DNA of 64,000 bases. It comes from a bacterium 1xD42-87 (GTDB taxonomy: Bacteria; Bacillota; Clostridia; Lachnospirales; Lachnospiraceae). Shown piece after piece: positions 8,295-16,936 of this stretch (position 1 is its first letter; every line of letters starts with the position of its first letter). The notes below the pieces were generated by a model. It was not told the DNA's origin and ran no database searches. It saw only the letters and a list, made by a program, of their open reading frames with translations. Position numbers and translations under genes: made by a program. The DNA is taken from contig RAYM01000010.1 of NCBI GenBank assembly GCA_003611805.1, forward strand, positions 1 to 64,000, read 5' to 3'.

Positions 8295-9719
8295 ATGCGA
8301 AAGACACTTTATCTAAAGTTAATACTGGCGTACCTTATTTTTGGATTATTCGGTTTTGTGGTGGTAGCTACCTTTGTGTCGGATATGACCTTCAATCATC
8401 TCACCAAGGAAAAAGCGGACGCCCTCTACCGGGAAGCCACGCTGATTGCCAACACTTACGCAACCGACCTGTACAATACGGAAGTATCCCTGGAAACGGT
8501 GAAAACGCAGCTGGATGCGCTGGACACCTACTTAAATGCCACGATCTGGATTATCAATCCTTCCGGGCGTATGGTTCTGGACTCCTCCGCCCCGGTAGAT
8601 GTGGAAAATGAGATCGTCGTGGAAAATTTTGATCCCACTGTCACCGCAGGCTCCTACTATACAGTCGGCAATTTTTTTCAATCTTTTGACGAGGAAATGC
8701 TGAGCGTGCTGGCACCTATCACTTCCGGCTATAAAGTAAAGGGCTATGTGGTAATCCACGCTTCCCTGAGCAGCATACAGACCGCCTCCAACCAGCTGTT
8801 AAATATTTCCTATATTATGCTGCTTATTCTCTTTTTACTGTCTTTGATTATTTTGATCTTTTTTACGGAGATGGTTTATATTCCTCTGCGCAAAATCACG
8901 GAGGCGACAGAGCAGTATGCCAGTGGCAATATGCATTATGAGTTCAGCGTGGAAAGCGAGGATGAGATTGGATATCTCGCCGCTACCCTCTCCTATATGG
9001 CGAGCGAAATCGCCCGCTCAGAGGACGACCAGAAAAAGTTTGTGGCTAACGTTTCCCATGATTTTCGTTCCCCGCTGACTTCCATTGACGGCTATTTAAA
9101 AGCAATGCTGGACGGCACAATTCCCCCGGAAATGCACGAAAAGTACCTAAACATTGTTTTAAATGAGACAAGCCGCCTGACGAAACTGACAAACAGCCTT
9201 CTGACCCTTAACAATCTGAATACCAAGGGTATGATGCTGAATAGAACAGACTTTGAGATTAACACCGTTATCCGTAATGTCGCCGCCACTTTTGAGGGCA
9301 CCTGCCGTCAGAAGATGATTGGTATAGAGCTTGTACTCACAGGTGACGAGATGTACGTGGTTGCTGACATGGATAAAATCCAGCAGGTTCTCTATAATCT
9401 GCTGGATAACGCCATCAAATTCAGTCATCACGATTCTCTGATCAAAATTGAGACGACAGAGAAGCACAACAAAATTTTTATCAGTGTGAAAGACGCCGGA
9501 ATCGGCATTCCAAAAGATGATCTGAAACTAATCTGGGACCGCTTCTACAAGTCTGACCTGTCACGCGGTAAAGATAAGAAGGGAACCGGGCTTGGATTGT
9601 CCATCACAAAGGAAATCATACAGGCGCACGGGCAAAACATCAACGTCATCAGTACGGAAGGCGTGGGAACGGAGTTTATTTTCTCGCTGCCGAAGTCTGA
9701 TGTGGAGGATGATGATTGA
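8295..9719 (+). CDS. Membrane sensor histidine kinase
   Basis: 474 residues from the ATG at 8295, which follows CGGAG. An earlier in-frame ATG lies inside the regulator gene and is unlikely. The protein has a membrane segment at about 7-29, an extracellular sensor region (about 30-165), a second membrane segment (about 168-190) and a HAMP linker. The dimerisation domain carries the phosphoacceptor His in N-V-S-H-D-F-R-S-P-L. The ATPase domain has the N box N-L-L-D-N-A and G boxes D-A-G-I-G-I and G-T-G-L-G-L. It is the partner of the adjacent regulator. The extracellular domain gives no recognisable ligand. Confidence 0.92.
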   Translation: MRKTLYLKLILAYLIFGLFGFVVVATFVSDMTFNHLTKEKADALYREATLIANTYATDLYNTEVSLETVKTQLDALDTYLNATIWIINPSGRMVLDSSAPVDVENEIVVENFDPTVTAGSYYTVGNFFQSFDEEMLSVLAPITSGYKVKGYVVIHASLSSIQTASNQLLNISYIMLLILFLLSLIILIFFTEMVYIPLRKITEATEQYASGNMHYEFSVESEDEIGYLAATLSYMASEIARSEDDQKKFVANVSHDFRSPLTSIDGYLKAMLDGTIPPEMHEKYLNIVLNETSRLTKLTNSLLTLNNLNTKGMMLNRTDFEINTVIRNVAATFEGTCRQKMIGIELVLTGDEMYVVADMDKIQQVLYNLLDNAIKFSHHDSLIKIETTEKHNKIFISVKDAGIGIPKDDLKLIWDRFYKSDLSRGKDKKGTGLGLSITKEIIQAHGQNINVISTEGVGTEFIFSLPKSDVEDDD

Positions 9720-9770
9720 AGCGAATGATGTCATAGGGCAACAATTAATGTGGATATGGTGTCAGGAGAT

Positions 9771-10271
9771 TCATACCGTCTGCCGCCAGGATAGTCTGTG
9801 CAATTCTCCTTCTATCTGCATCCCGGAAAACTCATTCTGCCGCAGCGCTTCATACAGCACAATCGCTACGGAATTAGAGAGGTTCAGTGACCGTATCTCC
9901 TCAATCATGGGGATGCGGATGCAGGTCTTTTCATTTTCTACCAGAAGTTCTTCTGGGATGCCGGCGCTCTCTTTGCCGAACATAATATAATCGTCCTGCC
10001 CGAAATGCGCCTCTGTGTAGAGGCGTTTTGCCTTGGTGGTGGCATACCAGATTTTCGCGTCAGGATGTTTTTCCCGAAATTCATGAAAATTAATATAGCG
10101 GGTCACATCCAACTGCGTCCAGTAATCCATGCCCGCCCGTTTGATGGATTTCTCATCCAGCCGGAATCCCAGAGGCTCAATCAAGTGGAGCGCCGTACCT
10201 GTCGCTACACAGGTACGGCCAATATTCCCCGTATTTGCCGGAATCTCCGGCTGATGTAAGATTATTTGCAT
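9771..10271 (-). CDS. trmL: tRNA (cytidine(34)-2'-O)-methyltransferase
   Basis: 166 residues with the SPOUT-fold signature of TrmL. The N-terminus contains L-H-Q-P-E-I-P-A-N-T-G-N-I-G-R-T. The middle carries L-I-E-P-L-G-F, and the knotted SAM-binding end carries G-K-E-S-A-G-I-P and S-L-N-L-S-N-S-V-A-I. It is expected to 2'-O-methylate the wobble base of certain leucine tRNAs as a cytoplasmic homodimer. The length is typical (about 155-165). GAGGAG precedes the ATG. It converges with the histidine kinase gene, ending 52 bp from it. Confidence 0.92.
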   Translation of the reverse strand: MQIILHQPEIPANTGNIGRTCVATGTALHLIEPLGFRLDEKSIKRAGMDYWTQLDVTRYINFHEFREKHPDAKIWYATTKAKRLYTEAHFGQDDYIMFGKESAGIPEELLVENEKTCIRIPMIEEIRSLNLSNSVAIVLYEALRQNEFSGMQIEGELHRLSWRQTV

Positions 10272-10284
10272 CTCAGTCTCCTCT

Positions 10285-10309
10285 GAGAATACACGCTTTT
10301 TGCATTCTC
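10285..10309. repeat. Hairpin, divergent GAGAAT-family copy
   Basis: Arms GAGAAT (10285-10290) and ATTCTC (10304-10309) surround a T-rich loop in the gap between the aminotransferase and trmL genes. It resembles the GAGAATGCC/GGCATTCTC hairpins elsewhere in the window but is shorter. It has no T-run, so its role is unknown. Confidence 0.35.
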
Positions 10310-10364
10310 CCGCACAAGAAATAGAATCTCTTTGCGAAACAGCCTCGTTGCGCGCATCAATTTT

Positions 10365-11534
10365 CTACTTTTGTTGACGCAGTCTGCCGACAAAATCCGC
10401 CAGCTTGCCGATTGCCAGCTTCAACGTGTCTAGGGAGTAAGCGTAGGAAATTCTCAAAAATCCCTCGCCGCAGTCGCCAAATGCCGTTCCCGGCACCACA
10501 GCCACCTTCTCCTCCGCCAAAAACCGCTCCGCGAACTCCTCGCTGGTCATGCCAAACTCCTTGATGCAGGGAAAAATATAGAATGCCCCAAACGGTTCAA
10601 AACACGAAAGTCCCATTTCCCGAAAGGCATTTATCAGATAGCGTCTCCTTTGGTTGTAAGCCGTCTTCATTTCCTGCACGTCGTCATCCCCGCTGCGAAG
10701 CGCTTCCACCGCTGCATACTGGCTCGTCGTCGGCGCGCACATAATCGCAAACTGATGAAGCTTCGTCATCTGCTCCAGAATCTCTCTCGGACCGCAGGCA
10801 TAGCCGAGCCGCCAGCCCGTCATCGCATAAGCCTTGGAGAAGCCGTTGATCAGGATTGTCCTCTCTCTCATGCCTTCCATCTCAATGATGGACACATGCT
10901 TTTCCTTATAAGTCAGCTCCGCATAAATCTCGTCAGACATGACAAGTATGTCATGTTTCCGAATCACTTCGGCTATCGTCTCCAAATCTTTCCGCTCCAT
11001 AATCGCGCCTGTCGGATTGTTCGGGAAAGGCAGAATCAGTATCTTGGTCTTTTCCGTAATGGCACTTTCCAACTCCTCTGCCGTCAACCGAAACTCGTTT
11101 TCTTCCTTTAATTCGATAATGACCGGTACACCGCCCGCCATAATCGCGCAGGGCTCGTAAGATACGAAGCTCGGCTGCGGAATCAACACCTCGTCTCCCG
11201 GGTTGATTACGGCGCGCATTCCAATGTCGATTGCTTCAGAACCCCCCACGGTAATCAGCACCTCATGCTTAGGATCATAATCCACACCCTGTTTTCTCTT
11301 TATGTAATTGCAGATTTCCTGCCGCAATTCCACCAGCCCACTGTTTGAAGTATAGAACGTACGCCCCTTTTCCAGCGAGTAAATGCCCTCGTCCCTTATG
11401 TGCCACGGCGTATCAAAATCCGGCTCGCCCACACCGAGGGAAATCGCATCCTCCATCTCGCTGACAATATCAAAAAATTTCCGAATACCCGAAGGCTTCA
11501 GCCCTACTGCCTGTTTTGATAACATATCTTTCAC
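10365..11534 (-). CDS. PLP-dependent class I/II aminotransferase
   Basis: 389 residues of the fold type I aspartate aminotransferase family. Visible features are the N-terminal L-G-V-G-E-P-D-F, the P-N-N-P-T-G motif that contacts the cofactor, and the PLP lysine in N-G-F-S-K-A-Y-A-M-T-G-W-R-L-G-Y. The substrate is probably an aromatic, branched-chain or aspartate-type amino acid, which sequence alone does not decide. The start is GTG at 11534, overlapping the stop of the upstream Lrp-type gene as GTGA. This implies translational coupling and an operon, so the enzyme is likely controlled by that amino-acid-sensing regulator. Confidence 0.88.
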   Translation of the reverse strand: MKDMLSKQAVGLKPSGIRKFFDIVSEMEDAISLGVGEPDFDTPWHIRDEGIYSLEKGRTFYTSNSGLVELRQEICNYIKRKQGVDYDPKHEVLITVGGSEAIDIGMRAVINPGDEVLIPQPSFVSYEPCAIMAGGVPVIIELKEENEFRLTAEELESAITEKTKILILPFPNNPTGAIMERKDLETIAEVIRKHDILVMSDEIYAELTYKEKHVSIIEMEGMRERTILINGFSKAYAMTGWRLGYACGPREILEQMTKLHQFAIMCAPTTSQYAAVEALRSGDDDVQEMKTAYNQRRRYLINAFREMGLSCFEPFGAFYIFPCIKEFGMTSEEFAERFLAEEKVAVVPGTAFGDCGEGFLRISYAYSLDTLKLAIGKLADFVGRLRQQK

Positions 11535-12013
11535 GGTGACACCTTCTCTCTCGTATCCTCATACTTTTTCGTCAAAATGGTTCCATGATCTTTATATTTT
11601 TTCAGAATAAAATGGGTTGCCGTGCTCAGAACGGAATCCAGCGTGGAGAGCTTGTCGGACACAAAGCCGGAAATCTCCTTCAGCGATTTGCCTTCCAGCG
11701 TAACAAGCAGATCATATCCGCCGGAAATCAGATACACGGAAGTCACCTCCGGATACTTATAAATCCGCTCCGCAATGTTGTCAAATCCCTGCCCTCTCTG
11801 AGGCGTTACACGCACCTCGATCAGCGCAGACACCTTCTCAATAGAGGTCTTCTCCCAGTCAATCATGGTATGATAACCGCATATAATACCCTCATCCTCC
11901 AAAGCCTGCAGTTCGTTCACCACATCAATCTCTTCCACCCCGAGTATCACCGCCAGCTCCTTCAAATCTATGCGGCTGTTCCTCTCTATAATTTTTAATA
12001 ATTCTTCTCTCAT
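11531..12013 (-). CDS. Lrp/AsnC-family transcriptional regulator
   Basis: 160 residues. An N-terminal winged helix (about 1-50: L-L-K-I-I-E-R-N-S-R-I-D-L-K-E-L-A) is followed by the RAM/AsnC ligand-binding domain (about 65-140) with V-Y-L-I-S-G-G-Y-D-L-L-V-T-L-E-G. Such proteins bind amino acids and control their metabolism. The four-base overlap with the aminotransferase gene suggests that the pair is a local amino-acid switch. The stop codon TGA is shared with the downstream GTG start. Confidence 0.9.
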   Translation of the reverse strand: MREELLKIIERNSRIDLKELAVILGVEEIDVVNELQALEDEGIICGYHTMIDWEKTSIEKVSALIEVRVTPQRGQGFDNIAERIYKYPEVTSVYLISGGYDLLVTLEGKSLKEISGFVSDKLSTLDSVLSTATHFILKKYKDHGTILTKKYEDTREKVSP

Positions 12014-12095
12014 TTTTCCTCCTCCTTCAAAATTATTCTTTATATAAGCCCGTCGTCACCGTAGCCCGCACAGAAAAACTTTCTCAAAGAGCCCC

Positions 12096-12833
12096 TCAAA
12101 AATCACCATTGCGTACTCTCGGCTTATTTAAATAACTCTTTCTCCCTTCATTATAGAGCACCCTGTCATTTCCCCGCGTCGTGCGCCCGATGACCACCGC
12201 CGGAATCCCTTCCCGCAGCAGCGCTTCCGCCAGGGCATTTCCATTGTCCGCCGTCATAATGAGACATCCGCCTGACAAAAGCTCATAAGGATTTTCACCG
12301 AAAACCTCACAAATTTCGATGGTTTCCTGCCTGACAGGTATTTTTCTAAAATCTGCTTCCAGTCCGACGCCGGCTTCCTCCGCCATCTCCCATAAACCCG
12401 CCAAAATGCCGCCCTGGGAAACAGGCTGTATACCGCAGACGCCGGACTTCATGGCGGTGGCGGCCTCCGGTATCACTGACAGATACCTGTCAAAGGCGGC
12501 AGCCTCCTCAATCATACGCGCCGGGAACCGCTCCCGCAGCTTCTCATAGTTTGCCCCGGCAAGCCTTGCCGTTCCCTCCAGGCCAATCCATTTACTCACT
12601 ACTATATCCTGATTCGCGCCTGCCGTCTGCGATTCGGGCAAAGAGCGCATTCTCTCTGGCACGTCGCACGGACCGCACGCTGTATCGCAGCAGGCTTCCC
12701 TGTGCGTCCCTGCGCATAAAATGGCGCAGTCTTTCCCCAGCCCTGCGCCATTTTTCAATTCCTGTCTATATTCTTTTGTCTCTTCCGGCAAAAAACGTTC
12801 TGACACGTTCCCCGATGTCTTTTCCTGTCCCAT
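12096..12833 (-). CDS. AIR synthase-related C-terminal domain protein
   Basis: 245 residues. From about residue 90 onward it resembles the C-terminal domain of the AIR synthase/HypE/ThiL superfamily: Q-P-V-S-Q-G-G-I-L-A-G-L-W-E-M-A, then I-C-E-V-F-G-E-N-P-Y-E-L-L-S-G-G, and a final I-P-A-V-V-I-G-R-T. The ATP-binding N-terminal domain of that superfamily is missing. In its place is a short segment with six cysteines at positions 36-56. It may bind a nucleotide or metal, or be a shortened maturation-type factor. The actual reaction is unknown. It lies 83 bp upstream of the Lrp gene in the same direction. Confidence 0.7.
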   Translation of the reverse strand: MGQEKTSGNVSERFLPEETKEYRQELKNGAGLGKDCAILCAGTHREACCDTACGPCDVPERMRSLPESQTAGANQDIVVSKWIGLEGTARLAGANYEKLRERFPARMIEEAAAFDRYLSVIPEAATAMKSGVCGIQPVSQGGILAGLWEMAEEAGVGLEADFRKIPVRQETIEICEVFGENPYELLSGGCLIMTADNGNALAEALLREGIPAVVIGRTTRGNDRVLYNEGRKSYLNKPRVRNGDF

Positions 12834-13000
12834 ATTCTATGCCTTACTTTTCGTAGGATCGAATCACATTCCTTGTAACTTCTCAGCCTTTACATGTTTA
12901 CACGGACTTTGCAACAGACACAAAGTTTCAGGCTGAACTGTTACCATTCTTTCCATCCCGGCAGTAAATGCTTTGTGCTGTGCTGACCCGCTGCTGTAGA

Positions 13001-14593
13001 TCACTCTGCCGGAGGAGGAGGCGTTTCGGGCTGCTGCTGTGCCGCCTGCTCTGCGGCTGCCTGTTCTGCCGCCGCCTGCTCTGCGGCTGCCTGATCCGCC
13101 GCCGCTTTTTCTGCCGCCGCTTGCTGCGCCGCTGCCGCTGCCGCCTGTATCTGTCCGGGGTCACCGCCGCGATATGCGCCGGATACCGCCTTTACCTGAT
13201 CCACACTGCCTGACGCCACAGCCGCCATAATCGCGTTATACGCACCCGGATCTTCGGTCGCCACTCCCACTGTCGCGCTTCTGGGCGCTTTCATATAGCT
13301 GCTGCTGTTTACCTGTTCACGGCTCACTTCCTCGCCGTTCTCTTTCACAATTTTCCACAGTCTCGCCTTATAACCTATGTGCGCGGACTGCACACTGCAG
13401 TAGCCTACCGGCAGGGATGCGTCCGTATAGATCACTTCCGTATCGGGCACCGTTCTCTCAAGAACCTCGCTCTCGTAGATTACTTCACGGCTGCTGTCCC
13501 TGGTCTCCATCCCGTAGATCGTGAACGTAATCTGCTTCTCTGGAGTCGTATAGCCGTCTATATAAATAGGATAGTCCAGATTATTCTTAAATTTAAAATC
13601 TTTCCCGGAAGATTCCGCAATCGCTGCGTCTGCGGAAGGATCCACATAAGTAACGATCATGGAATGATTGTAACGCTCCGTCACCTCAAGTTCCGCCTGG
13701 AGCACCGCATTATAAAGCGTAGTCGATACCTGGCAGATACCGCCGCCCAGACTGTCAACCACCTGCCCATTCAGATAAGACGCCGCCATATAATAGCCGT
13801 TATCCTCCGAGAAAGGTGTAATGGTCTCCAGCGTTGAAATTTCGTCTCCGGGATACAGGGTAATACCGCTGAGCAGCCTGCATCCATTCGCCACATTTTT
13901 GCTTCTCGCATCGCCGGAAGTAGAATAACTGGTAGTAAAAGTGCCCAGAACATCCTTCACTTTCTCCAAATCTTCCACTGTGCCCTGCGGTTCCTGTGTC
14001 TCCACCTGAATATCCAGATCACAGGCTCCGCCTGTCCACTCGCCGGTCAGATACTCATAGACGCTCTCCGTCGTGCCGTCCCGGTCTACCACATAGCCGG
14101 TCTGTCCATCCGTAACCTCAAAGCCGTCTTCCGTCTTTGTCAGGCTCGCATTAACCGCCTCCTGATCATACTGTCCGGCATTTTCCTCAATCAGCGCACG
14201 GATCTTGCTCTTGTCAAAGTCAAAGCTCACCCGGTAAACTTTATTTTTGTATTCCAAATCCCGCAGTTCCTTATAGCACTGCAGAATATCTCCATCTCTG
14301 CCAAAGTTTGCCGCTTCCTCCAGGATCTCTCTGTTTCCCCATTTTAACCCCAGATCTGCAGCGGAAACCGTAATTTCTCCTTCCTCCGGGGCATGCAGTG
14401 TAATCTGCGTGTCGCCAAAGGTGGAGACATACGCCTCAATCGCTTCGCCAGCCTCGGTCTCTGTCATTCCCGAGATATCTATATCGTCCACATAGATTCC
14501 CGTCTCAATTTTTCCTTCTTTCGCCTGTGCAGGCATCACGGCAACTCCCGCCGCAATAAACGCTGCCAGAACCATCACAGATAATTTTTTCAT
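13001..14593 (-). CDS. VanW-domain cell-wall protein with Ala/Gln-rich tail
   Basis: 530 residues from the ATG at 14593 (GGGGAG upstream). A signal peptide with a clear hydrophobic core ends at A-Q-A. Repeated peptidoglycan-binding-type modules (about 30-225) follow, then the VanW domain (about 240-375) with L-G-G-G-I-C-Q-V-S-T-T-L-Y-N-A and E-R-Y-N-H-S. The tail is an alanine-rich repeat (A-A-A-E-Q units, 30-bp period in DNA at about 13041-13093) ending in a proline-rich stretch. It is probably secreted or wall-associated. Genes of this family are common in Lachnospiraceae and are not by themselves evidence of vancomycin resistance. The exact enzymatic role is unknown. Confidence 0.85.
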   Translation of the reverse strand: MKKLSVMVLAAFIAAGVAVMPAQAKEGKIETGIYVDDIDISGMTETEAGEAIEAYVSTFGDTQITLHAPEEGEITVSAADLGLKWGNREILEEAANFGRDGDILQCYKELRDLEYKNKVYRVSFDFDKSKIRALIEENAGQYDQEAVNASLTKTEDGFEVTDGQTGYVVDRDGTTESVYEYLTGEWTGGACDLDIQVETQEPQGTVEDLEKVKDVLGTFTTSYSTSGDARSKNVANGCRLLSGITLYPGDEISTLETITPFSEDNGYYMAASYLNGQVVDSLGGGICQVSTTLYNAVLQAELEVTERYNHSMIVTYVDPSADAAIAESSGKDFKFKNNLDYPIYIDGYTTPEKQITFTIYGMETRDSSREVIYESEVLERTVPDTEVIYTDASLPVGYCSVQSAHIGYKARLWKIVKENGEEVSREQVNSSSYMKAPRSATVGVATEDPGAYNAIMAAVASGSVDQVKAVSGAYRGGDPGQIQAAAAAAQQAAAEKAAADQAAAEQAAAEQAAAEQAAQQQPETPPPPAE

Positions 14594-14659
14594 AACGATT
14601 ACCCGCTCCCCACTTCTCCCCTGCCAGTTCCATGTCATTCACAAATCGTGTTTTCTGTG

Positions 14660-14767
14660 CTAAAATGAATAAAATGCAGATGCCAGCATCGGAATGACCA
14701 TTGCCAGCACGACAATAATAATGATAACCGATGAAATGATTTTTCTGGTTTTCCTGTTGAACTTCAT
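14660..14767 (-). CDS. 35-residue single-pass membrane peptide
   Basis: A small gene with ATG at 14765-14767 behind GAGGTGACAGT, a strong ribosome site at good spacing. The peptide begins M-K-F-N-R-K-T-R-K-I-I and continues as an Ile/Val-rich membrane helix, ending A-F-Y-S-F. The positive-inside rule places the basic start in the cytoplasm. From memory, similar short basic-plus-helix peptides are widespread in Lachnospiraceae. The function is not known to me. It sits 66 bp upstream of the VanW gene in the same direction and diverges from the gene at 14848. Confidence 0.65.
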   Translation of the reverse strand: MKFNRKTRKIISSVIIIIVVLAMVIPMLASAFYSF

Positions 14768-14847
14768 ACTGTCACCTCAAATGCTTTTTTACAACACTAT
14801 AAATAATTAAGTAAGGAATGCCTTCTTTTGGCATAAAGGAATTATAT

Positions 14848-15465
14848 ATGAATTTTTTAATTATTGCAAGCACTCTGATCTTAGCCGCGGCTATTGCCGT
14901 TGCATCCTCAAAAAGCCGGAAAAATGCCGCCGCCATGGAGCAGGAATTTTGGCAGAGGGAACGTGCCGCTAACAATACCCGCCGCAAACCGCTGGACGAT
15001 CTGGACTATATTCATCTGCCGATGGAAATCTTTCCCATGGAACTTTTACAGGACAACCCCAAAATCGAGGATTACAGGCAGATCATTCTTTCCCTGAAAG
15101 ATCAGCCCATTGTCAATTTCACGGGGCTCACCAACACGGAGCTGAAGCTGCGCTACGGCGCGCCCAACATCACCAAACTGACCACCTATGACCAGAACTA
15201 CACGCTTCTCGCGCGTACTCTGCAGCAGTGGGCGCAGGCGCTCTATGATAGCGGCTTTTCCAGAGAGGCTTGTCAGCTTCTGGAATTCGCCATGTCCACC
15301 CATACGGACGTAAGCGCATCTTACCGCCTGCTCTGCCGCATTTATCAGGAGAACGGCACTCCCGAAAAGATCGGGACACTTTATCCTGTGGCGCAGTCCC
15401 TGACCTCCGCCATGCAGAAACCTATCGTCCGTATTCTGCAAGAATTTGATCAATCTTCCGACTAG
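14848..15465 (+). CDS. Membrane-anchored protein of unknown function
   Basis: 205 residues from the ATG at 14848, which follows AAGGA. The N-terminal hydrophobic helix (about 2-22) is followed by a basic patch and a soluble, mostly helical cytoplasmic or peripheral domain. Residues 110-200 (Leu/Ala-rich with L-A-R-T-L-Q-Q-W-A-Q-A-L and R-L-L-C-R-I-Y-Q-E-N) look like TPR-type helical hairpins. No catalytic motif is visible. The 3' end overlaps the convergent exonuclease gene by 44 bp. Confidence 0.7.
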   Translation: MNFLIIASTLILAAAIAVASSKSRKNAAAMEQEFWQRERAANNTRRKPLDDLDYIHLPMEIFPMELLQDNPKIEDYRQIILSLKDQPIVNFTGLTNTELKLRYGAPNITKLTTYDQNYTLLARTLQQWAQALYDSGFSREACQLLEFAMSTHTDVSASYRLLCRIYQENGTPEKIGTLYPVAQSLTSAMQKPIVRILQEFDQSSD

Positions 15466-16138
15466 CTTCACTGCGGGTCAGACTTTCAATCTTATAATCC
15501 ACTATCAGTTTATGCCTGTCCAACAGTTTATATAACTGCTCTTTTTGTGCAATCGTGAGCGGCGTATCACGTTTTGCCTGATACAAAAGCGGTTTGGGCA
15601 GAAACAGGCTCTTTTCTCCCTCCTCCGTCTCCTTCCCATAAAATTCTTCCGCAAGCTTCCGATATAAGGCAGCCGTCGCGCGGGCATCGCCCAGCGCCCT
15701 GTGCGCGCTGTGAGGAATCCCATAATGCCTGCAGAGCGCTCCCAGGCTGCGGCTTTCCAGATCCTTCAAATACTTCCGTGCAATCTTTAACGTGTCGATC
15801 CCCTGTTTTTCAAAGGACATCTTTTCATTTACCGCCGCTTTCTTTAAAAAGGAAAAGTCGAAGAGTATACTGTGTCCCAGCAGCGCATTCTCACCAAGAA
15901 ACGCAAACAGCTTCGGTAAAATCTCGCGAATCGGCTGTGCCCCGGAAAGATCTCCGTCGCAAATGCCGGTAAGTTCCACAATCCGTTTCGGAAGTTCCTG
16001 CCCGGGATTGACAAAAGTTTCCCATTCTTCAACAACCTCACCCTGCTCTACCCTGACCGCGCCAATTTCTATAATTTTATCCCGCTTCGGGTCAAGCCCC
16101 GTCGTCTCAAGATCGATGCACACATAGGTATCAGTCAT
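15422..16138 (-). CDS. DEDDh 3'-5' exonuclease (DNA polymerase III epsilon-like)
   Basis: 238 residues. Exo I motif C-I-D-L-E-T-T-G-L-D-P lies at the start, Exo II H-S-I-L-F-D-F-S-F-L-K near 85, and Exo III A-H-R-A-L-G-D-A near 140, giving the D-E-D-D-h catalytic set. It could proofread or process DNA or RNA 3' ends. The C-terminal 70 residues are an extension without a known motif. The start was set at the ATG at 16138, where GGAGG lies five bases upstream. An upstream in-frame ATG lacks such a site. The stop lies inside the convergent gene, overlapping it by 44 bp. Confidence 0.85.
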   Translation of the reverse strand: MTDTYVCIDLETTGLDPKRDKIIEIGAVRVEQGEVVEEWETFVNPGQELPKRIVELTGICDGDLSGAQPIREILPKLFAFLGENALLGHSILFDFSFLKKAAVNEKMSFEKQGIDTLKIARKYLKDLESRSLGALCRHYGIPHSAHRALGDARATAALYRKLAEEFYGKETEEGEKSLFLPKPLLYQAKRDTPLTIAQKEQLYKLLDRHKLIVDYKIESLTRSEASRKIDQILAEYGR

Positions 16139-16246
16139 TTTCCCCTCCATACTTATCCTATTCCATAAAGCCGTATCTATTCTATATCCAATACCGTCTG
16201 CAGAAATAACACACCCTAAAAGACTCAATCCGGAAGGAAAATTAAC

Positions 16247-16405
16247 GTTTCGTGAAACACTTCGCCTGATTTCCCGTAAAATTAACGCACCGCATATTTT
16301 CTATATATAGTCTGATTTTCGGAGTTCTACACTTCATCTTGTAGTCTTTCCGCAATTTATTCACAAAAAAGAGATCTTTCCACAAAAATATTCTGTAGTG
16401 AATAT
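16247..16405. promoter_or_regulatory. Two palindromes upstream of the XRE regulator
   Basis: The 331-bp gap between the exonuclease start and the XRE gene holds GTTTC-GT-GAAAC (16247-16258) and ATATTC-tgtagt-GAATAT (16388-16405). The sequence AAAATTAACG occurs twice nearby (about 16239 and 16279). Such sites suit a small XRE dimer, but binding is only inferred. Nothing else is recognisable in the gap. Confidence 0.35.
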
Positions 16406-16469
16406 GCTTATTAAAAATTGGAATATTTTTCGGCGGCAAATAAACTACAATAACAAAAAGGGATTACAA

Positions 16470-16817
16470 ATGAAGACAAGGATAAAGGAACTCCGACTGG
16501 AAAAAAAACTGACACAGCAAGCTCTTGCTGAACAACTTGGTATTAACCAAACAAGTCTAAGCAAAATCGAATGTGGCGCCAGCACTCCTGACGCTCTGCT
16601 TCTAGCAGATCTATCGCGTTTCTTTCATGTCACTACAGACTATATTCTATTACTCTCCGAAGAACGTCTGGCAGCAGATTCCCTATTGGCAGATAATATG
16701 TGTAATCTGAAAAAATATCAACATCTTATCACCATTTATCAAAAGATGACCCAAAAACAGCAGGGATACTTTTATAATTTCCTGTGCAGCATGTTAGGCA
16801 TGAGTGATGATCTGTAA
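16470..16817 (+). CDS. XRE-family helix-turn-helix regulator
   Basis: 115 residues from the ATG at 16470, preceded by AAGGGA. The N-terminal HTH_3 domain (about 3-58) is complete: R-I-K-E-L-R-L-E-K-K-L-T-Q-Q-A-L-A, then N-Q-T-S-L-S-K-I-E, with the usual D-Y-I-L. The C-terminal half is helical and Tyr/Gln-rich and probably a dimerisation region. It has no operon partner. Palindromes upstream suggest autoregulation. A chromosomal regulator or a phage/element remnant are both possible. Confidence 0.85.
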   Translation: MKTRIKELRLEKKLTQQALAEQLGINQTSLSKIECGASTPDALLLADLSRFFHVTTDYILLLSEERLAADSLLADNMCNLKKYQHLITIYQKMTQKQQGYFYNFLCSMLGMSDDL

Positions 16818-16936
16818 TACGGATTCTGTCATCATTGAATGACGCTCTGCCTTTCTATATATTCTATACAGCATTTCTAGTCAGATTGCCAGCGCCCTGT
16901 TAAGCTTATACCCCTATGCTGTCACATCTGATCTAT

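Noticed and set aside
13021-13140. 30-bp DNA repeat resembling a short CRISPR-like array
   Set aside because: The repeat is in frame and encodes A-A-A-E-Q units. There are no spacers and no cas genes.
12928-13230. Arg- or Leu/Cys-rich frames opposite the VanW tail
   Set aside because: These are shadows of the GC-rich Ala/Gln codon repeat in the VanW gene and have no independent support.
13001-14593. Vancomycin-resistance function for the VanW gene
   Set aside because: No vanHAX, vanR or vanS genes are nearby. The domain is common in susceptible clostridia.
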